Source of the DNA: Streptomyces camelliae
GTDB lineage: Bacteria > Actinomycetota > Actinomycetes > Streptomycetales > Streptomycetaceae
Direction: 5' to 3'
Length of the DNA: 64,000 nucleotides
NCBI RefSeq assembly: GCF_027625935.1
Contig: NZ_CP115300.1
Coordinates: 3,472,001-3,536,000 of the forward strand
Translations under genes and position numbers: made by a program
The notes under the pieces: generated by a model
What the model saw: only the letters and a program-made list of their open reading frames with translations
What the model was told of the DNA's origin: nothing
The model's database searches: none
Part shown: piece after piece, positions 36,765 through 45,783 of the stretch
How positions within the stretch are numbered: position 1 is the first letter of the stretch
Layout: each line of letters begins with the position of its first letter

Positions 36765-38012
36765 TCAGATGGCCGAACCGGCCTTCCACTGCGCCCAGTC
36801 CATGTTCCAGCCGTTGAGGCCGTTGTCCGGCTGGACCGTCTTGTCGCCGGTGTTCTGGACGACCACGACGTCACCGATCAGCGAGTTGTTGTAGAACCAC
36901 GCGGCCGGCATGTTCTTGTCGCCCGCGCCCTTGACGTCCTGCAGGCCGACGCAGCCGTGGCTGGTGTTGACGTTGCCGAAGACCGACGGGGCGCCCCAGT
37001 AGTTGCCGTGGATGAACGTGCCGGAGCTGGTCAGGCGCATGGCGTGGGGCACGTCCTTGATGTCGTACTCGCCCTTGCCGTCGGAGTCCTTGAAGCCGAC
37101 CGTCGCGCCGTTCATCCGGGTCTGGGTGAACTTCTCCGAGATCACCATCTGGCCCTCGTACGTGGTGTGCTCGGGCGAACCCGCGGAGATCGGGATGGTC
37201 TTGACGACCTTGCCGTCCTGCGTGACCTTCATCTGCTTGGACTTCGCGTCGACGTACGACACCTGGTTGCGGCCGATGTGGAAGGTGACCGTCTTCTGCT
37301 GGATGCCGTGGATGCCGGGCGCGCCCTCGACGCCGTCGAGCGCGAGCTTCAGCGTGACGGTGGAGCCCTCCTTCCAGTACTGCTCGGGCCGGAAGTCCAG
37401 GCGGTTGGCGTTGAACCAGTGGCCGACGACCTCCTGACCGCTGCTGGAGGAGACCGTGATGCCCTTCTGGACGGCCGCCTTGTTGGTGATCGCCTTGTCG
37501 AAGTTGATCGACACGGGCATACCGACGCCGACGGTGGAGCCGTCGTCCGGGGTGTAGGTGCCTATGAAGCTGTTGGCCGGGGAGACCGTGGTGAAGGACG
37601 CGTTCTCGTGCGCCACACGGCCCTCGGAGTCCTTGGCCTCGGCGGAGACCTTGTAGGTGGTCGAGCGCTGCAGCTGGACGGTGGGCTTCCAGCTGTGCTG
37701 GTCGGCGGAGAGCTGACCGGCGACGGCCGTGCCGTCCTGCGTGGTCATCTGCACACCCGTGAGGGTGCCCTTGCTGACCGTGACGGCGGCGGAGTTGTTG
37801 ATGGACGCGTTGTCGGAGCCGTCCTTCGGGGTGATCGTGATCTGCGCTTCGGACGACTTCTTCGCAGCGGCCGCGTCGGCCTTGGCCTGCGAGTTGTCCG
37901 CGCTGCCGGTGGCGGAGGCCTTGCCACCGCCGGAACACGCCGAGAGCATCAGCACACTGCCGAGCAGAGCGGACGCGGCCATCAGACCCCTGCGCCGCCT
38001 ACTGTCCGTCAT
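36765..38012 (-). CDS. L,D-transpeptidase lipoprotein (YkuD domain)
   Basis: This ~415-residue protein has a lipobox signal peptide (MLMLSAC). Two Ig-like/BIg modules (~50-250) lead to a YkuD domain with the catalytic signature HGNYWG...SHGCVGL (Cys ~354). It makes 3-3 cross-links in peptidoglycan, or attaches proteins to it, on the outer membrane face. The layout matches mycobacterial LdtMt2-like enzymes. The ATG at 38012 has GGAG 9 nt upstream; the ATG at 38027 has none. A hairpin terminator follows. Confidence 0.93.
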   Translation of the reverse strand: MTDSRRRRGLMAASALLGSVLMLSACSGGGKASATGSADNSQAKADAAAAKKSSEAQITITPKDGSDNASINNSAAVTVSKGTLTGVQMTTQDGTAVAGQLSADQHSWKPTVQLQRSTTYKVSAEAKDSEGRVAHENASFTTVSPANSFIGTYTPDDGSTVGVGMPVSINFDKAITNKAAVQKGITVSSSSGQEVVGHWFNANRLDFRPEQYWKEGSTVTLKLALDGVEGAPGIHGIQQKTVTFHIGRNQVSYVDAKSKQMKVTQDGKVVKTIPISAGSPEHTTYEGQMVISEKFTQTRMNGATVGFKDSDGKGEYDIKDVPHAMRLTSSGTFIHGNYWGAPSVFGNVNTSHGCVGLQDVKGAGDKNMPAAWFYNNSLIGDVVVVQNTGDKTVQPDNGLNGWNMDWAQWKAGSAI

Positions 38013-38189
38013 CACAAGTTTCTCCATCGTTGCCGAGTCGCGATCCCCGAGAATCCCCGTAAGAACCTTTAACCTTCAACGCTACGGCCGCACCGTCCCG
38101 TTCCCCGTCCAGTGGATCTGTGGGACACACCACGTCCGCCACGGCGCGGGTGGTGCGGGAGTCGACCGTGCGCCCCCTGAGACGACAAA

Positions 38190-38217
38190 ACCCCGGACGG
38201 CGGTTGCCGTCCGGGGT
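38190..38217 (-). terminator. hairpin terminator with T-run after the acidic protein gene
   Basis: ACCCCGGACGGC (38190-38201) and GCCGTCCGGGGT (38206-38217) form 12-bp arms with a 4-nt loop. On the minus strand the stem is followed by TTTTG, so it resembles a canonical intrinsic terminator. Confidence 0.88.
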
Positions 38218-38234
38218 CAACTGCCCCGGGACGC

Positions 38235-38579
38235 TCAGCCCATGCCGTCCACTTCGTCGTCGTCCTCCACATCATCCTCGTCGAGGTCCCAGTCCGGCGA
38301 GTCAGGGTCGTATTCGATCCGCTCACTCGACCAGGACGCCTGCTGGAGCTCCACCCCGGGGACCTCGCTGACCAGGTCGAACGGGTCCACGAGATAGGCG
38401 AGGGCCTCCGCGGTGTCTTCCGTCACAGCACCCTCGGCATGCATCCGCTCGTCCTCCGGCAGCTCCGGATCCTGCGCGAGCCGGCGCAGCGCGGCCTTGG
38501 TCACCTGATCCTCGTCCTGCACCTCAAGGACCAGCTCCACCCGAAGCCGCACAAAACGTGATGTCTCTTCGTCACTCAT
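38235..38579 (-). CDS. small acidic conserved protein
   Basis: This 114-residue protein starts at the ATG at 38579. An alpha/beta N-terminal part (FVRLRVELVLEVQDEDQVTK) precedes a strongly acidic C-terminal tail (DWDLDEDDVEDDDEVDG). There is no signal peptide or membrane segment. It is conserved in Streptomyces as far as I recall, with no function assigned. The divergent neighbour is the LAxTG protein gene. Confidence 0.8.
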   Translation of the reverse strand: MSDEETSRFVRLRVELVLEVQDEDQVTKAALRRLAQDPELPEDERMHAEGAVTEDTAEALAYLVDPFDLVSEVPGVELQQASWSSERIEYDPDSPDWDLDEDDVEDDDEVDGMG

Positions 38580-38688
38580 GGCGCGAGCGTACGACTGAAA
38601 CCTCCCGTGACTTTCCTGTGACCCGCGCCTTTCACTAACATCGCCCCACACGGCCAATTCGCCAGCGTCACAAGGGGATCGATATTCC

Positions 38689-38994
38689 GTGCCATCCGCT
38701 CGCCGTCCGCTGCTGACCGCCACCGCCGCGGGCACCCTGCTGTGCGCGCTGTGGTTCGTCCCGTCCGCGCACGCCTCGCAGGACTCCCCGGCCAGAGCGA
38801 CCGTGGAGACCTCCACCACGCAGGTGACCCAGCAGGCCAGGGCGATGTCGGCGGCGGCCGCCGAGGAGGGCACCGAACTCGCCGACACCGGAAGCCCGGA
38901 CACCACGCCGTACGTCGTCGGCGGCACGGCCTTCCTCGCGGTGGGCGCCGGATTCGTGGTGTATTCGGTGCGCCGCGAGCGCCTGGGCTTTTGA
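38689..38994 (+). CDS. LAxTG cell-surface protein (sortase E substrate candidate)
   Basis: This 101-residue protein starts at GTG. An N-terminal signal peptide ends near AHA-SQ. The short mature region is followed by a sorting signal: LADTG, a hydrophobic helix (PYVVGGTAFLAVGAGFVVY) and a basic tail RRER. LAxTG is the motif used by class E sortases in Streptomyces, so the product should be attached to the cell wall. The mature chain is only ~50 residues, too short for an enzyme. No sortase gene is nearby. Confidence 0.85.
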   Translation: MPSARRPLLTATAAGTLLCALWFVPSAHASQDSPARATVETSTTQVTQQARAMSAAAAEEGTELADTGSPDTTPYVVGGTAFLAVGAGFVVYSVRRERLGF

Positions 38995-39046
38995 TGCCCC
39001 TTAATTTCCGTTGACGATCTCTTGGCAGCTCCCGCATAGTGCGCCC

Positions 39047-39823
39047 ATGAAGAGATCATCGGGCGTGCGTCTGTGCGCCGGCGCAGCCGTGGGTGCACTG
39101 TCGCTCGCCCTTGTCACGGGGTGTTCCGGCGGGGATGCGAAGAACACCGAAGATGCCGCGAAGCCGGCCGCGAAGGCGCTGAGCGCCGCCGAGTTGAAGA
39201 AGCTGATCATCGCCGAGGGCGAGGTGCCCGGCTACAAGGTGACACCGGTTCCCGCGAGCCGCGCCAAGCCGATCACGACCGACAGCGCGCTGTGCCGGCC
39301 GCTGGCCCGCGTGATGAGCGGGCTCCCGCCGGTCGAGGCGGCGGCGCAGACCGACCGTCTGGCCATGGAGAACCAGACGAAGGACCCCACGGACAAGGCG
39401 ACTTCCATGAAGGACCTGGCCAGCGGGAAGTTCGAGGAGTCGATCCACAAGTCCCTGGACCGGGACGTCACCACGGTCACCCTGGCCTCGTACGACGGGA
39501 ACGGCGCCGACAAGGCACTCGGCACGGTCCGCACCGCCGTGCCCGGCTGTGCGAACGGCTTCCCCGCCGCGCAGGCGGGCACGAAGACGAGGTTCACCAA
39601 GGTCACCGAGGAGAAGGCCACGGCCGCCGGGGACGGGCTGGTGGCGTTCACCGCGACCATGGACACCGGTGACGGGAACCCGGCTCCCGTCCACGCCGAG
39701 GTCGTGCGGACCGGGACCACCTTGTCGGTCTACTTCACGTCGAACCTGGGCGCGATGATGGACAAGAAGGCGTACGCGGTGTCGCCGGAGGTCGTCAAGG
39801 CCCAGCAGGCCAAGCTGAAGTGA
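39047..39823 (+). CDS. secreted lipoprotein of unknown function
   Basis: This 258-residue protein starts at the ATG at 39047; upstream in-frame residues are not signal-like. The signal peptide ends in the lipobox LVTGC. The mature part has an early Ala/Lys linker and a mixed alpha/beta domain with one pair of cysteines (LCRPLAR and PGCANGF). It resembles actinobacterial PknH-sensor-like or DUF-type lipoproteins, but I cannot place it firmly. It is convergent with hutH. Confidence 0.82.
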   Translation: MKRSSGVRLCAGAAVGALSLALVTGCSGGDAKNTEDAAKPAAKALSAAELKKLIIAEGEVPGYKVTPVPASRAKPITTDSALCRPLARVMSGLPPVEAAAQTDRLAMENQTKDPTDKATSMKDLASGKFEESIHKSLDRDVTTVTLASYDGNGADKALGTVRTAVPGCANGFPAAQAGTKTRFTKVTEEKATAAGDGLVAFTATMDTGDGNPAPVHAEVVRTGTTLSVYFTSNLGAMMDKKAYAVSPEVVKAQQAKLK

Positions 39824-39873
39824 CGTAGCAGCAGGGCCCCCGCGCACGGCAGGGACCCCTCTCCTTTCGGTCC

Positions 39874-41418
39874 TTACCGCAGCGGGCCGGTGACCGACTC
39901 CGCCGCGGTGACCAGGTGGCCGCCGCGCACGAAGGCGTCGGCCGCGGCCAGGTCGGGCGCGAGGAACCGGTCCGGGCCCGGCCCCTGCACCCCGGCGGCG
40001 CGCACGGCGTCGATGACGGCCTGCGAGGCGGGTGCCGGGGCGAGGCCCTCGCGCAGCTGTATGGCGCGGGTGGCGGCGTACAGCTCGATGGCGATGATCC
40101 GGGTGAGGTTGTCGACGGCGGTGCGCAGCTTGCGCGCGGCCGACCAGCCCATGGAGACGTGGTCCTCCTGCATGGCGGAGGACGGGATGGAGTCCGCCGA
40201 GGCCGGTACGGCGAGCCGCTTCATCTCGCTCACGAGCGCGGCCTGCGTGTACTGGGCGATCATGAGCCCGGAATCGACACCGGCGTCGTCAGCGAGGAAC
40301 GGCGGCAGCCCGTGGCTGCGGTTCTTGTCGAGCAGCCGGTCGGTACGGCGCTCGGCGATGGAGCCGAGGTCGGCGGCGGCGATGGCGAGGAAGTCCAGGA
40401 CGTAGGCGACGGGCGCGCCATGGAAGTTGCCGTTGGACTCCACGCGGCCGTCGGGCAGCACGACCGGGTTGTCGACGGCGGAGGCCAGCTCACGCTCGGC
40501 GACCAGCCGGGCGTGCGCCATCGTGTCCCGGCCGGCACCGGCGACCTGCGGGGCACAGCGCACCGAGTAGGCGTCCTGGACACGCGGGGCGTCGTCCTGG
40601 TGGTGCCCGGTGAGCTGGGAGCCCTTCAGCACGGCGAGCATGTTGGCGGCGGAGGCACCCTGCCCCGGATGCGGCCGGATGGCGTGCAGTTCGGGCGCGA
40701 GCACCTTGTCCGTCCCGAGCAGCGCCTCCAGGCTGAGGGCGGCGGTGACGTCGGCGGACTTGTAGAGGGTGTCGAGGTCGGCGAGGGCCATGACCAGCAT
40801 GCCGAGCATGCCGTCGGTGCCGTTGAGCAGGGCCAGGCCCTCCTTCTCGCGCAGCTCGACGGGCTTGATCCCGTGCTCGGCGAGCAGCTCGCCCGCCGGC
40901 CGCACCACCCCGTCCGGCCCCTCGGCGTCCCCTTCCCCCATGAGGGCGAGGGCGCAGTGGGACAGCGGGGCGAGGTCGCCGGAGCAGCCGAGGGAGCCGT
41001 ACTCGTGCACGACCGGGGTGATCCCGGCGTTCAGCACGTCGGCCATGGTCTGCGCGACCTCGGGCCGCACACCGGTGTGCCCGGAGCAGACGGTCTTGAG
41101 CCGCAGGAACATCAGGGCTCGTACGACCTCCCGCTCGACCCGCGGCCCCATGCCGGCGGCGTGCGAGCGGACGATGTTGCGCTGCAGCTGGGCGCGCAGT
41201 TCATGGCTGATGTGCCGGGTCGCCAGGGCGCCGAAGCCGGTGGAGACGCCGTAGACCGGGTCCGGCTTCGCGGCCAGCGCGTCCACGATCTCCCGGGCCG
41301 CGGCCAGGGCCGCCACCGCCTCCGCCGACAGCTCGATGCGGGCACCGCCGCGCGCCACGGCGAGAACGTCGGACGCCGTGACACCGGACGTCCCCACCAC
41401 CACAGTGTGCATATCCAT
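39874..41418 (-). CDS. hutH: histidine ammonia-lyase
   Basis: This 514-residue enzyme converts histidine to urocanate and ammonia, opening the Hut pathway. The MIO cofactor forms autocatalytically from the Cys-Ser-Gly triad in GSLGCSGDLAPLSH; many enzymes of the family have Ala-Ser-Gly, and I recall Cys-Ser-Gly in S. griseus HutH. Other landmarks are YGVSTGFGALA and the substrate-binding QDAYSVRCAPQ. The start MDMHTVVVGTSG and length fit the S. griseus enzyme. No other hut gene is adjacent, consistent with a scattered hut regulon. Confidence 0.96.
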   Translation of the reverse strand: MDMHTVVVGTSGVTASDVLAVARGGARIELSAEAVAALAAAREIVDALAAKPDPVYGVSTGFGALATRHISHELRAQLQRNIVRSHAAGMGPRVEREVVRALMFLRLKTVCSGHTGVRPEVAQTMADVLNAGITPVVHEYGSLGCSGDLAPLSHCALALMGEGDAEGPDGVVRPAGELLAEHGIKPVELREKEGLALLNGTDGMLGMLVMALADLDTLYKSADVTAALSLEALLGTDKVLAPELHAIRPHPGQGASAANMLAVLKGSQLTGHHQDDAPRVQDAYSVRCAPQVAGAGRDTMAHARLVAERELASAVDNPVVLPDGRVESNGNFHGAPVAYVLDFLAIAAADLGSIAERRTDRLLDKNRSHGLPPFLADDAGVDSGLMIAQYTQAALVSEMKRLAVPASADSIPSSAMQEDHVSMGWSAARKLRTAVDNLTRIIAIELYAATRAIQLREGLAPAPASQAVIDAVRAAGVQGPGPDRFLAPDLAAADAFVRGGHLVTAAESVTGPLR

Positions 41419-41499
41419 ATTCAGGAGCGTACGCATTGAATGCGGGGATGTCACTAGTGGGGTCCGGCGGCACCCCTTACTTATTCTGTGGCCTTCACC

Positions 41500-42645
41500 T
41501 CACGACCGACGCCCCCGGAACCGCCGCCGCTCGGCGGGCGCGAGATGCGGCGGCTCGTCCGCCAGCCGTACGACCGGATCCTCCGGCCCCTCCCGCCCCG
41601 CCACCACCGGCCGGTCCGCACGCAGGGCCTTGGCCCGGTACTGGGCGGCGTCGGCGAGCCGGAAGAGCCGCCGGGCGTCCAGCACCGGCCCGATCGGGTC
41701 CTCGGTCGAGGCGACCCCGCACGCCACCCCCTCCCCCAGCTCCAACTCCCCTGCCCGACGGCACAGTTCATCGGCGGCCTTGACCACCTCATCGGCGGCC
41801 GGCCCGACCGTCAGCAGACAGAACTCGTCCCCGCCGAGCCGCGCGGCCAGCGCCCCCGGCACCATGGCCCCGCACAGCGACAGCACCGAGCCGAAACGCT
41901 CCAGCAGCCGGTCGCCGACGGCATGCCCGAGGGTGTCGTTGACCCGCTTGAGCCCGTTGAGATCGCACACGACCAGGCTGACGACCACACCCTCGGCGCA
42001 GTGCCGTTCGACGGCCTCCTCCAGACGGACGTCCACAGCACGGCGGTTGGCGAGTCCGGTCAGGGCATCGGTGAACGCGAGCCGACGTGCCTCCTCCAGC
42101 CGCTCGGACTGCGCGAGTCCGGCGGCGACGACGGCGGCCAGGACGGTGGCGAACTCGGCGTCGGCAGGCCCGAACACGGGCACATCGACCGGACGGGCGA
42201 CGTACAACTCACCCCAGGCCCGCCCATGCAGCAGTACGGGGGCGACGACACAGCACCCGCGCCCCCGGCGGCGCAGGGCGGCGACCCGCTGATGGAAGTA
42301 CCCGGGCGTCCCGGCGGCGGTCCCCTCGGCGGTCTCCACCCAGGCGTTGGGCCCGCCCCCGCCGGCCCACCGCTCGTGCAGGAACTCGGTGATCTCCGGG
42401 AACTGGTGCACCGGATAGGTCTCGGCCGCCGGGAACTCCTCCTCGTCGGGCCGCCGGTCCCCGACGTTCACCAGGACCCGCAGCCGCCCCAGCTCCCGCT
42501 CCCACACCGACAGCGCGGCGAAGCTGCCGTCCAGCGCACGGCAGGCCCCGAGCGCGGCGGCCTGCCATGACCCCGGCGGGGTGTGCGCCGCCGCCATCCC
42601 CTGAGCCAGTGCCACGACTGCGGTCAGCCGCTTGTCCTCACCCAT
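41500..42645 (-). CDS. GAF-GGDEF diguanylate cyclase (CdgE-like)
   Basis: This 381-residue protein has an N-terminal GAF-like domain (~15-180) and a C-terminal GGDEF domain (~185-350). It has the DALTGLANRRAVD opening, the metal site VVCDLNGLKRVNDTLGHAVGD, and an intact catalytic RLGGDEF, so it should make c-di-GMP from two GTP. The inhibitory RxxD site that normally lies five residues before the motif is absent. c-di-GMP controls BldD and sporulation in Streptomyces. The order and domain structure suggest CdgE, but that name is from memory. Confidence 0.9.
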   Translation of the reverse strand: MGEDKRLTAVVALAQGMAAAHTPPGSWQAAALGACRALDGSFAALSVWERELGRLRVLVNVGDRRPDEEEFPAAETYPVHQFPEITEFLHERWAGGGGPNAWVETAEGTAAGTPGYFHQRVAALRRRGRGCCVVAPVLLHGRAWGELYVARPVDVPVFGPADAEFATVLAAVVAAGLAQSERLEEARRLAFTDALTGLANRRAVDVRLEEAVERHCAEGVVVSLVVCDLNGLKRVNDTLGHAVGDRLLERFGSVLSLCGAMVPGALAARLGGDEFCLLTVGPAADEVVKAADELCRRAGELELGEGVACGVASTEDPIGPVLDARRLFRLADAAQYRAKALRADRPVVAGREGPEDPVVRLADEPPHLAPAERRRFRGRRS

Positions 42646-42707
42646 TACTCCAGGTTAGGGATGGTTTGCGGTAATCGGGACATTCATCTGTCCTTCGGGG
42701 TGCCGCT

Positions 42708-43502
42708 TCACTCCCCGGGCCACTCCGGCTTGCGCTTCTCGTTGAAGGCCGCCACTCCCTCCGCCCGGTCCGCCGAGAAGGCGACCGTGCGCCAGGCCGC
42801 GTCCTCGACCTCCAGCCCGGCCCGCAGATCCAGCCCCTGGCCGAGCCGCAGCGCCCGCTTGGCGGCACGCAGCCCGACCGGCGAGTTCCCGGCGATCCGC
42901 GCGGCCAGCGCCAACGCCTCCTCCCGAGCACGCCCCTCATCCACCAACTGGTCCACCAGCCCCAGCTCGGCCGCCTCCGCCGCCTCCACCCGCCGCGCCG
43001 AGAAGATCAGCTCGGCCGCGCGCGCCGCCCCGACCCGCCGCGGCAGCAACTGCGTACCGCCACCGCCCGGAATCACGCCCACGGACACCTCGGGCAGCCC
43101 CACCACCGCCGTACGGTCGGCCACGATCAGGTCGCAGGACAGGGCCAGTTCGAAACCACCGCCCAGCGCGAACCCGTGCACCGCCGCGATCGTCGGCATC
43201 GGCAGCTCCAGCACCCCGGTGTACGCCCCGCGCGTCACCGGCCGCTGCCGCCGCAGATCCGCGTCACTGAACGAATTCCGCTCCTTCAGATCGGCCCCGA
43301 CGCAGAACGCCCGCTCATGCGAGGAGGCCAGCACGACCACCTGGACATCCGGGTCCCCGGAGAGCGCCGTACACGCGGCGGAGAGCGATCGGGCCATCTC
43401 CGTCGAGACGGCGTTCATGGCCTTGGGCCGGTCCATGACCAGCTCCGCGACCTGCCCATGCCGCCGCACCAGCACGAACTCCCCGAACCGCTCCTCGCCC
43501 AT
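42708..43502 (-). CDS. enoyl-CoA hydratase/isomerase family protein
   Basis: This 264-residue crotonase-fold protein has the CoA-binding AFCVGADLKER, the oxyanion hole HGFALGGGFELALSCDL, and the catalytic acid region LPEVSVGVIPGGGGTQLL. It probably hydrates trans-2-enoyl-CoA in fatty- or branched-acid breakdown. A clean palindrome (43521-43538) 19 bp upstream of the ATG suggests specific repression. No other beta-oxidation gene is adjacent. Confidence 0.92.
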   Translation of the reverse strand: MGEERFGEFVLVRRHGQVAELVMDRPKAMNAVSTEMARSLSAACTALSGDPDVQVVVLASSHERAFCVGADLKERNSFSDADLRRQRPVTRGAYTGVLELPMPTIAAVHGFALGGGFELALSCDLIVADRTAVVGLPEVSVGVIPGGGGTQLLPRRVGAARAAELIFSARRVEAAEAAELGLVDQLVDEGRAREEALALAARIAGNSPVGLRAAKRALRLGQGLDLRAGLEVEDAAWRTVAFSADRAEGVAAFNEKRKPEWPGE

Positions 43503-43520
43503 GACACCCTCCGACTCACC

Positions 43521-43538
43521 AGTTAACGCGGGTTAACT
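43521..43538. promoter_or_regulatory. AGTTAAC-N4-GTTAACT palindrome upstream of the enoyl-CoA hydratase gene
   Basis: Perfect 7-bp arms at 43521-43527 and 43532-43538 separated by GCGG. It lies 19-36 bp upstream of the start and is AT-rich in a GC-rich background. This is the layout of a TetR- or GntR-type repressor site for lipid catabolism. Confidence 0.6.
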
Positions 43539-43700
43539 CACTGTCGGCCCGATCATCGCAGCCGCACCAGCCCCCGGGAAACCCCAGGGGGCTACACCCG
43601 TTCGAGTGACATCCCGCCCGTCTCCCCCCACATCACCCACAGGACCGCATAGCGTGCGTCCGCCACGGCGCACCGGGGGCGCACGGCGGGGAGGGAAGCC

Positions 43701-44288
43701 ATGACACCGATACGCGCACAGGATCAGGCGGAGCCGGACGAGAGTCCCGCACCGGGCGCCGTACGACGCGGCCGCCACCGCAAGCCACGCCCCCGCAAGG
43801 TGCTGCTCGCGGCGGGCGGTCTCGCCCTGGCCGCGGGCGCCCTCAGCCTGGTCCGAGTCGCCGCCCCGCACCCGGGGGTCGGCTCCCCCGGCACGGCGGA
43901 GGCCGAGCCCCGCCTCGGCACCGGCGGCCCCACCACGGACCCCGCGGCGAACACAGCCGCCACGGTCGCCGCGTCCCCCACCGCACTGCCCTCGGCGACC
44001 TCCGCCATGGGCGGCAGAAACCTCGCCCCGACGACCACCGCCCAGCCGAAACCCGGTACGACCCCGCCCGCCAGCACGACAGCACCGTCCGCCACCACAC
44101 CCCAGCCCACGACGCCGCCTGCCACCCCCCAGCCGTCGACGACACCGACGACCCCGCCGACTCCACGCCCCACCTCCACCCGCACCACCCCGGCGCCCAC
44201 GCACAGCACGACGGACCCGGATCCGGGCGGGCTGTGCGTGCCGGTGATCGGCCTGTGCGTGGACCTGCCGGGACCGGGAGGGAAGTGA
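43701..44288 (+). CDS. membrane-anchored Pro/Thr-rich protein
   Basis: This 195-residue protein has GGGGAGGG before the ATG. A basic cytoplasmic segment (~1-33) leads to one membrane helix (VLLAAGGLALAAGALSLV). About 120 Pro/Thr/Ser-rich residues follow, probably extended and outside the cell. It ends with LCVPVIGLCVDLPGPGGK, whose two cysteines could form a disulfide. Such low-complexity tails are common in actinobacterial wall-spanning proteins. Function unknown. Its stop is 2 bp from the convergent cyclase gene. Confidence 0.78.
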   Translation: MTPIRAQDQAEPDESPAPGAVRRGRHRKPRPRKVLLAAGGLALAAGALSLVRVAAPHPGVGSPGTAEAEPRLGTGGPTTDPAANTAATVAASPTALPSATSAMGGRNLAPTTTAQPKPGTTPPASTTAPSATTPQPTTPPATPQPSTTPTTPPTPRPTSTRTTPAPTHSTTDPDPGGLCVPVIGLCVDLPGPGGK

Positions 44289-44290
44289 CG

Positions 44291-45397
44291 TCAGGGGCGT
44301 CCGTCGCGGCGGGTGAGCAGCCACGGCTCGACCACACCGAGCCCGCGCACCGGCCGCTGCCACATCGGCTGGAGCGCGAAGCGGTACACCGGCGGCTCCT
44401 CGCCCTCCTTCTCGGCGGCCGCCGCGGCCTCGGCCGCCTCCGCCTCCGAGGCGGGCGCCTCACCGGTGCGGATCAGCTCCTCGGCGAAGGCACTGTCCAC
44501 CAGCACGGCGTCGCGCGGCGCTATCGAGGTAAGCCGCGAGGCCAGGTTCACCGTCGTACCGAACACATCGCCCATACGAGTGGTGACCGTGCCGAACGCC
44601 ATGCCGACGCGCAGCTCGGGCATCGTCTCGTCGTTCGCCATCGTCTCGACCAGCCGCAGCGCGATGTCGGCGGACGTACCCGCATCGTCAGCCGCGTACA
44701 GCACCTCGTCACCGAGGGTCTTGATGAGCCGTCCGCCCCGCGCGGCGACGAGATCGGCGGCGGTGGTCTCGAAGGCCTCGACGAGCTCCCCCAGCTCCTC
44801 CTCCTCCATCCGCCGGGTGAGCCGCGTAAAGCCCACCAGATCGGCGAAGCCGACGGCGAGCCGCCGGTCGACCATCTCCTCGTCGTCACCGGTCTGCACC
44901 ACACGCCCGGCGGAGGCGGCGAGCTGCCGCCGCCACACATAGACCAGGAACTCCTCCAGCTCGGGCAGGAGCAGCTCGACGATCGGGTACGTCACCTCGG
45001 TGCGGGTCATACCGGGCTCCGGAGGCTCGGTCAGACCCTCCAGGAAGGAATCGATCTGCCATTCCGCCAACCGGGCGGTGGTCTGCCCCGTGGACCGGGC
45101 CACCTGCACCGCCATGGCCTCGCTCAGCAGCCCCGCCTCGACCAGACCGGCGAGCCGGCGCAGAGCCAGCACATCGGCCTCGGTGAGCGCCTTGGCCTGC
45201 CCGATGTCGGCGAACCCCATCGCCCGCCAGAACCGCGACGCCAGCTCCATGGAGACACCGGCACTGCGAGCCGCCTGGAACGGGGTGTAGCGGCGCTCGG
45301 CGCCCAGGATGAGCTGCTCCAGGCGCAGGGCCAGCGGGTCCTCGCCGGTGTCGGCGGCGTCCGCGCCCGCGCCGGAGCCCGTGTCGTCGACGGTCAC
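44291..45397 (-). CDS. cya: class III adenylate cyclase
   Basis: This 368-residue protein makes cAMP from ATP. The N-terminal ~150 residues are helical, with a regulatory region around YTPFQAARSAGVSMELASRFWRA. Residues ~170-310 are the class III cyclase domain with VGFADLVGFTRLTRRM, IKTLGDEVLYAADD and VFGTTVNLASRL (metal, base and transition-state residues). There are no membrane helices, so it is cytoplasmic. S. coelicolor has a single such Cya needed for normal germination and development. GTG start with GGAAGGG upstream. Confidence 0.93.
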   Translation of the reverse strand: MTVDDTGSGAGADAADTGEDPLALRLEQLILGAERRYTPFQAARSAGVSMELASRFWRAMGFADIGQAKALTEADVLALRRLAGLVEAGLLSEAMAVQVARSTGQTTARLAEWQIDSFLEGLTEPPEPGMTRTEVTYPIVELLLPELEEFLVYVWRRQLAASAGRVVQTGDDEEMVDRRLAVGFADLVGFTRLTRRMEEEELGELVEAFETTAADLVAARGGRLIKTLGDEVLYAADDAGTSADIALRLVETMANDETMPELRVGMAFGTVTTRMGDVFGTTVNLASRLTSIAPRDAVLVDSAFAEELIRTGEAPASEAEAAEAAAAAEKEGEEPPVYRFALQPMWQRPVRGLGVVEPWLLTRRDGRP

Positions 45398-45623
45398 GCC
45401 TGCTGCCCTTCCGATCTCCCGCGGTCAGGTAACGACCGGCCTCAACTCTACGGCAGGTGTGCGCCAGCTCACTCCGTTGGGTTTGGCGGGCGGGTTCGTG
45501 TTCGACCCCACCCAGCTGATCGACATCGGCCACAGCGGTACACCGACAGGCAGGAAACCCACCCCGACGAGACAGGAACACGCCGGACAGACGGCCACCC
45601 ACGCCGGACAGGCAGCCGCACAC

Positions 45624-45750
45624 CACGGGAAGACGACGCATTGGGCGACAGCCGGCGGCCGCGCCACGGCGGGAAGACGACGCATCGGGCGACGGCCCAC
45701 GACGGACCGGCAGCCGCACACGGCGGGATGGCGACGCATCGGGCGACGGC
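45624..45750. repeat. three imperfect ~30-bp repeats (GACGCATCGGGCGACGGC core)
   Basis: Copies at 45624-45652, 45665-45696 and 45719-45750 share CACGGCGGGAAGACGACGCA followed by TCGGGCGACGGC, separated by related GGCGGCCGC-type segments. A fourth partial copy starts near 45770. No spacer uniformity or adjacent cas gene exists. Confidence 0.7.
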
Positions 45751-45783
45751 CGGCGGCCGCCCACGGCGGGAAGGGGACGTGTC

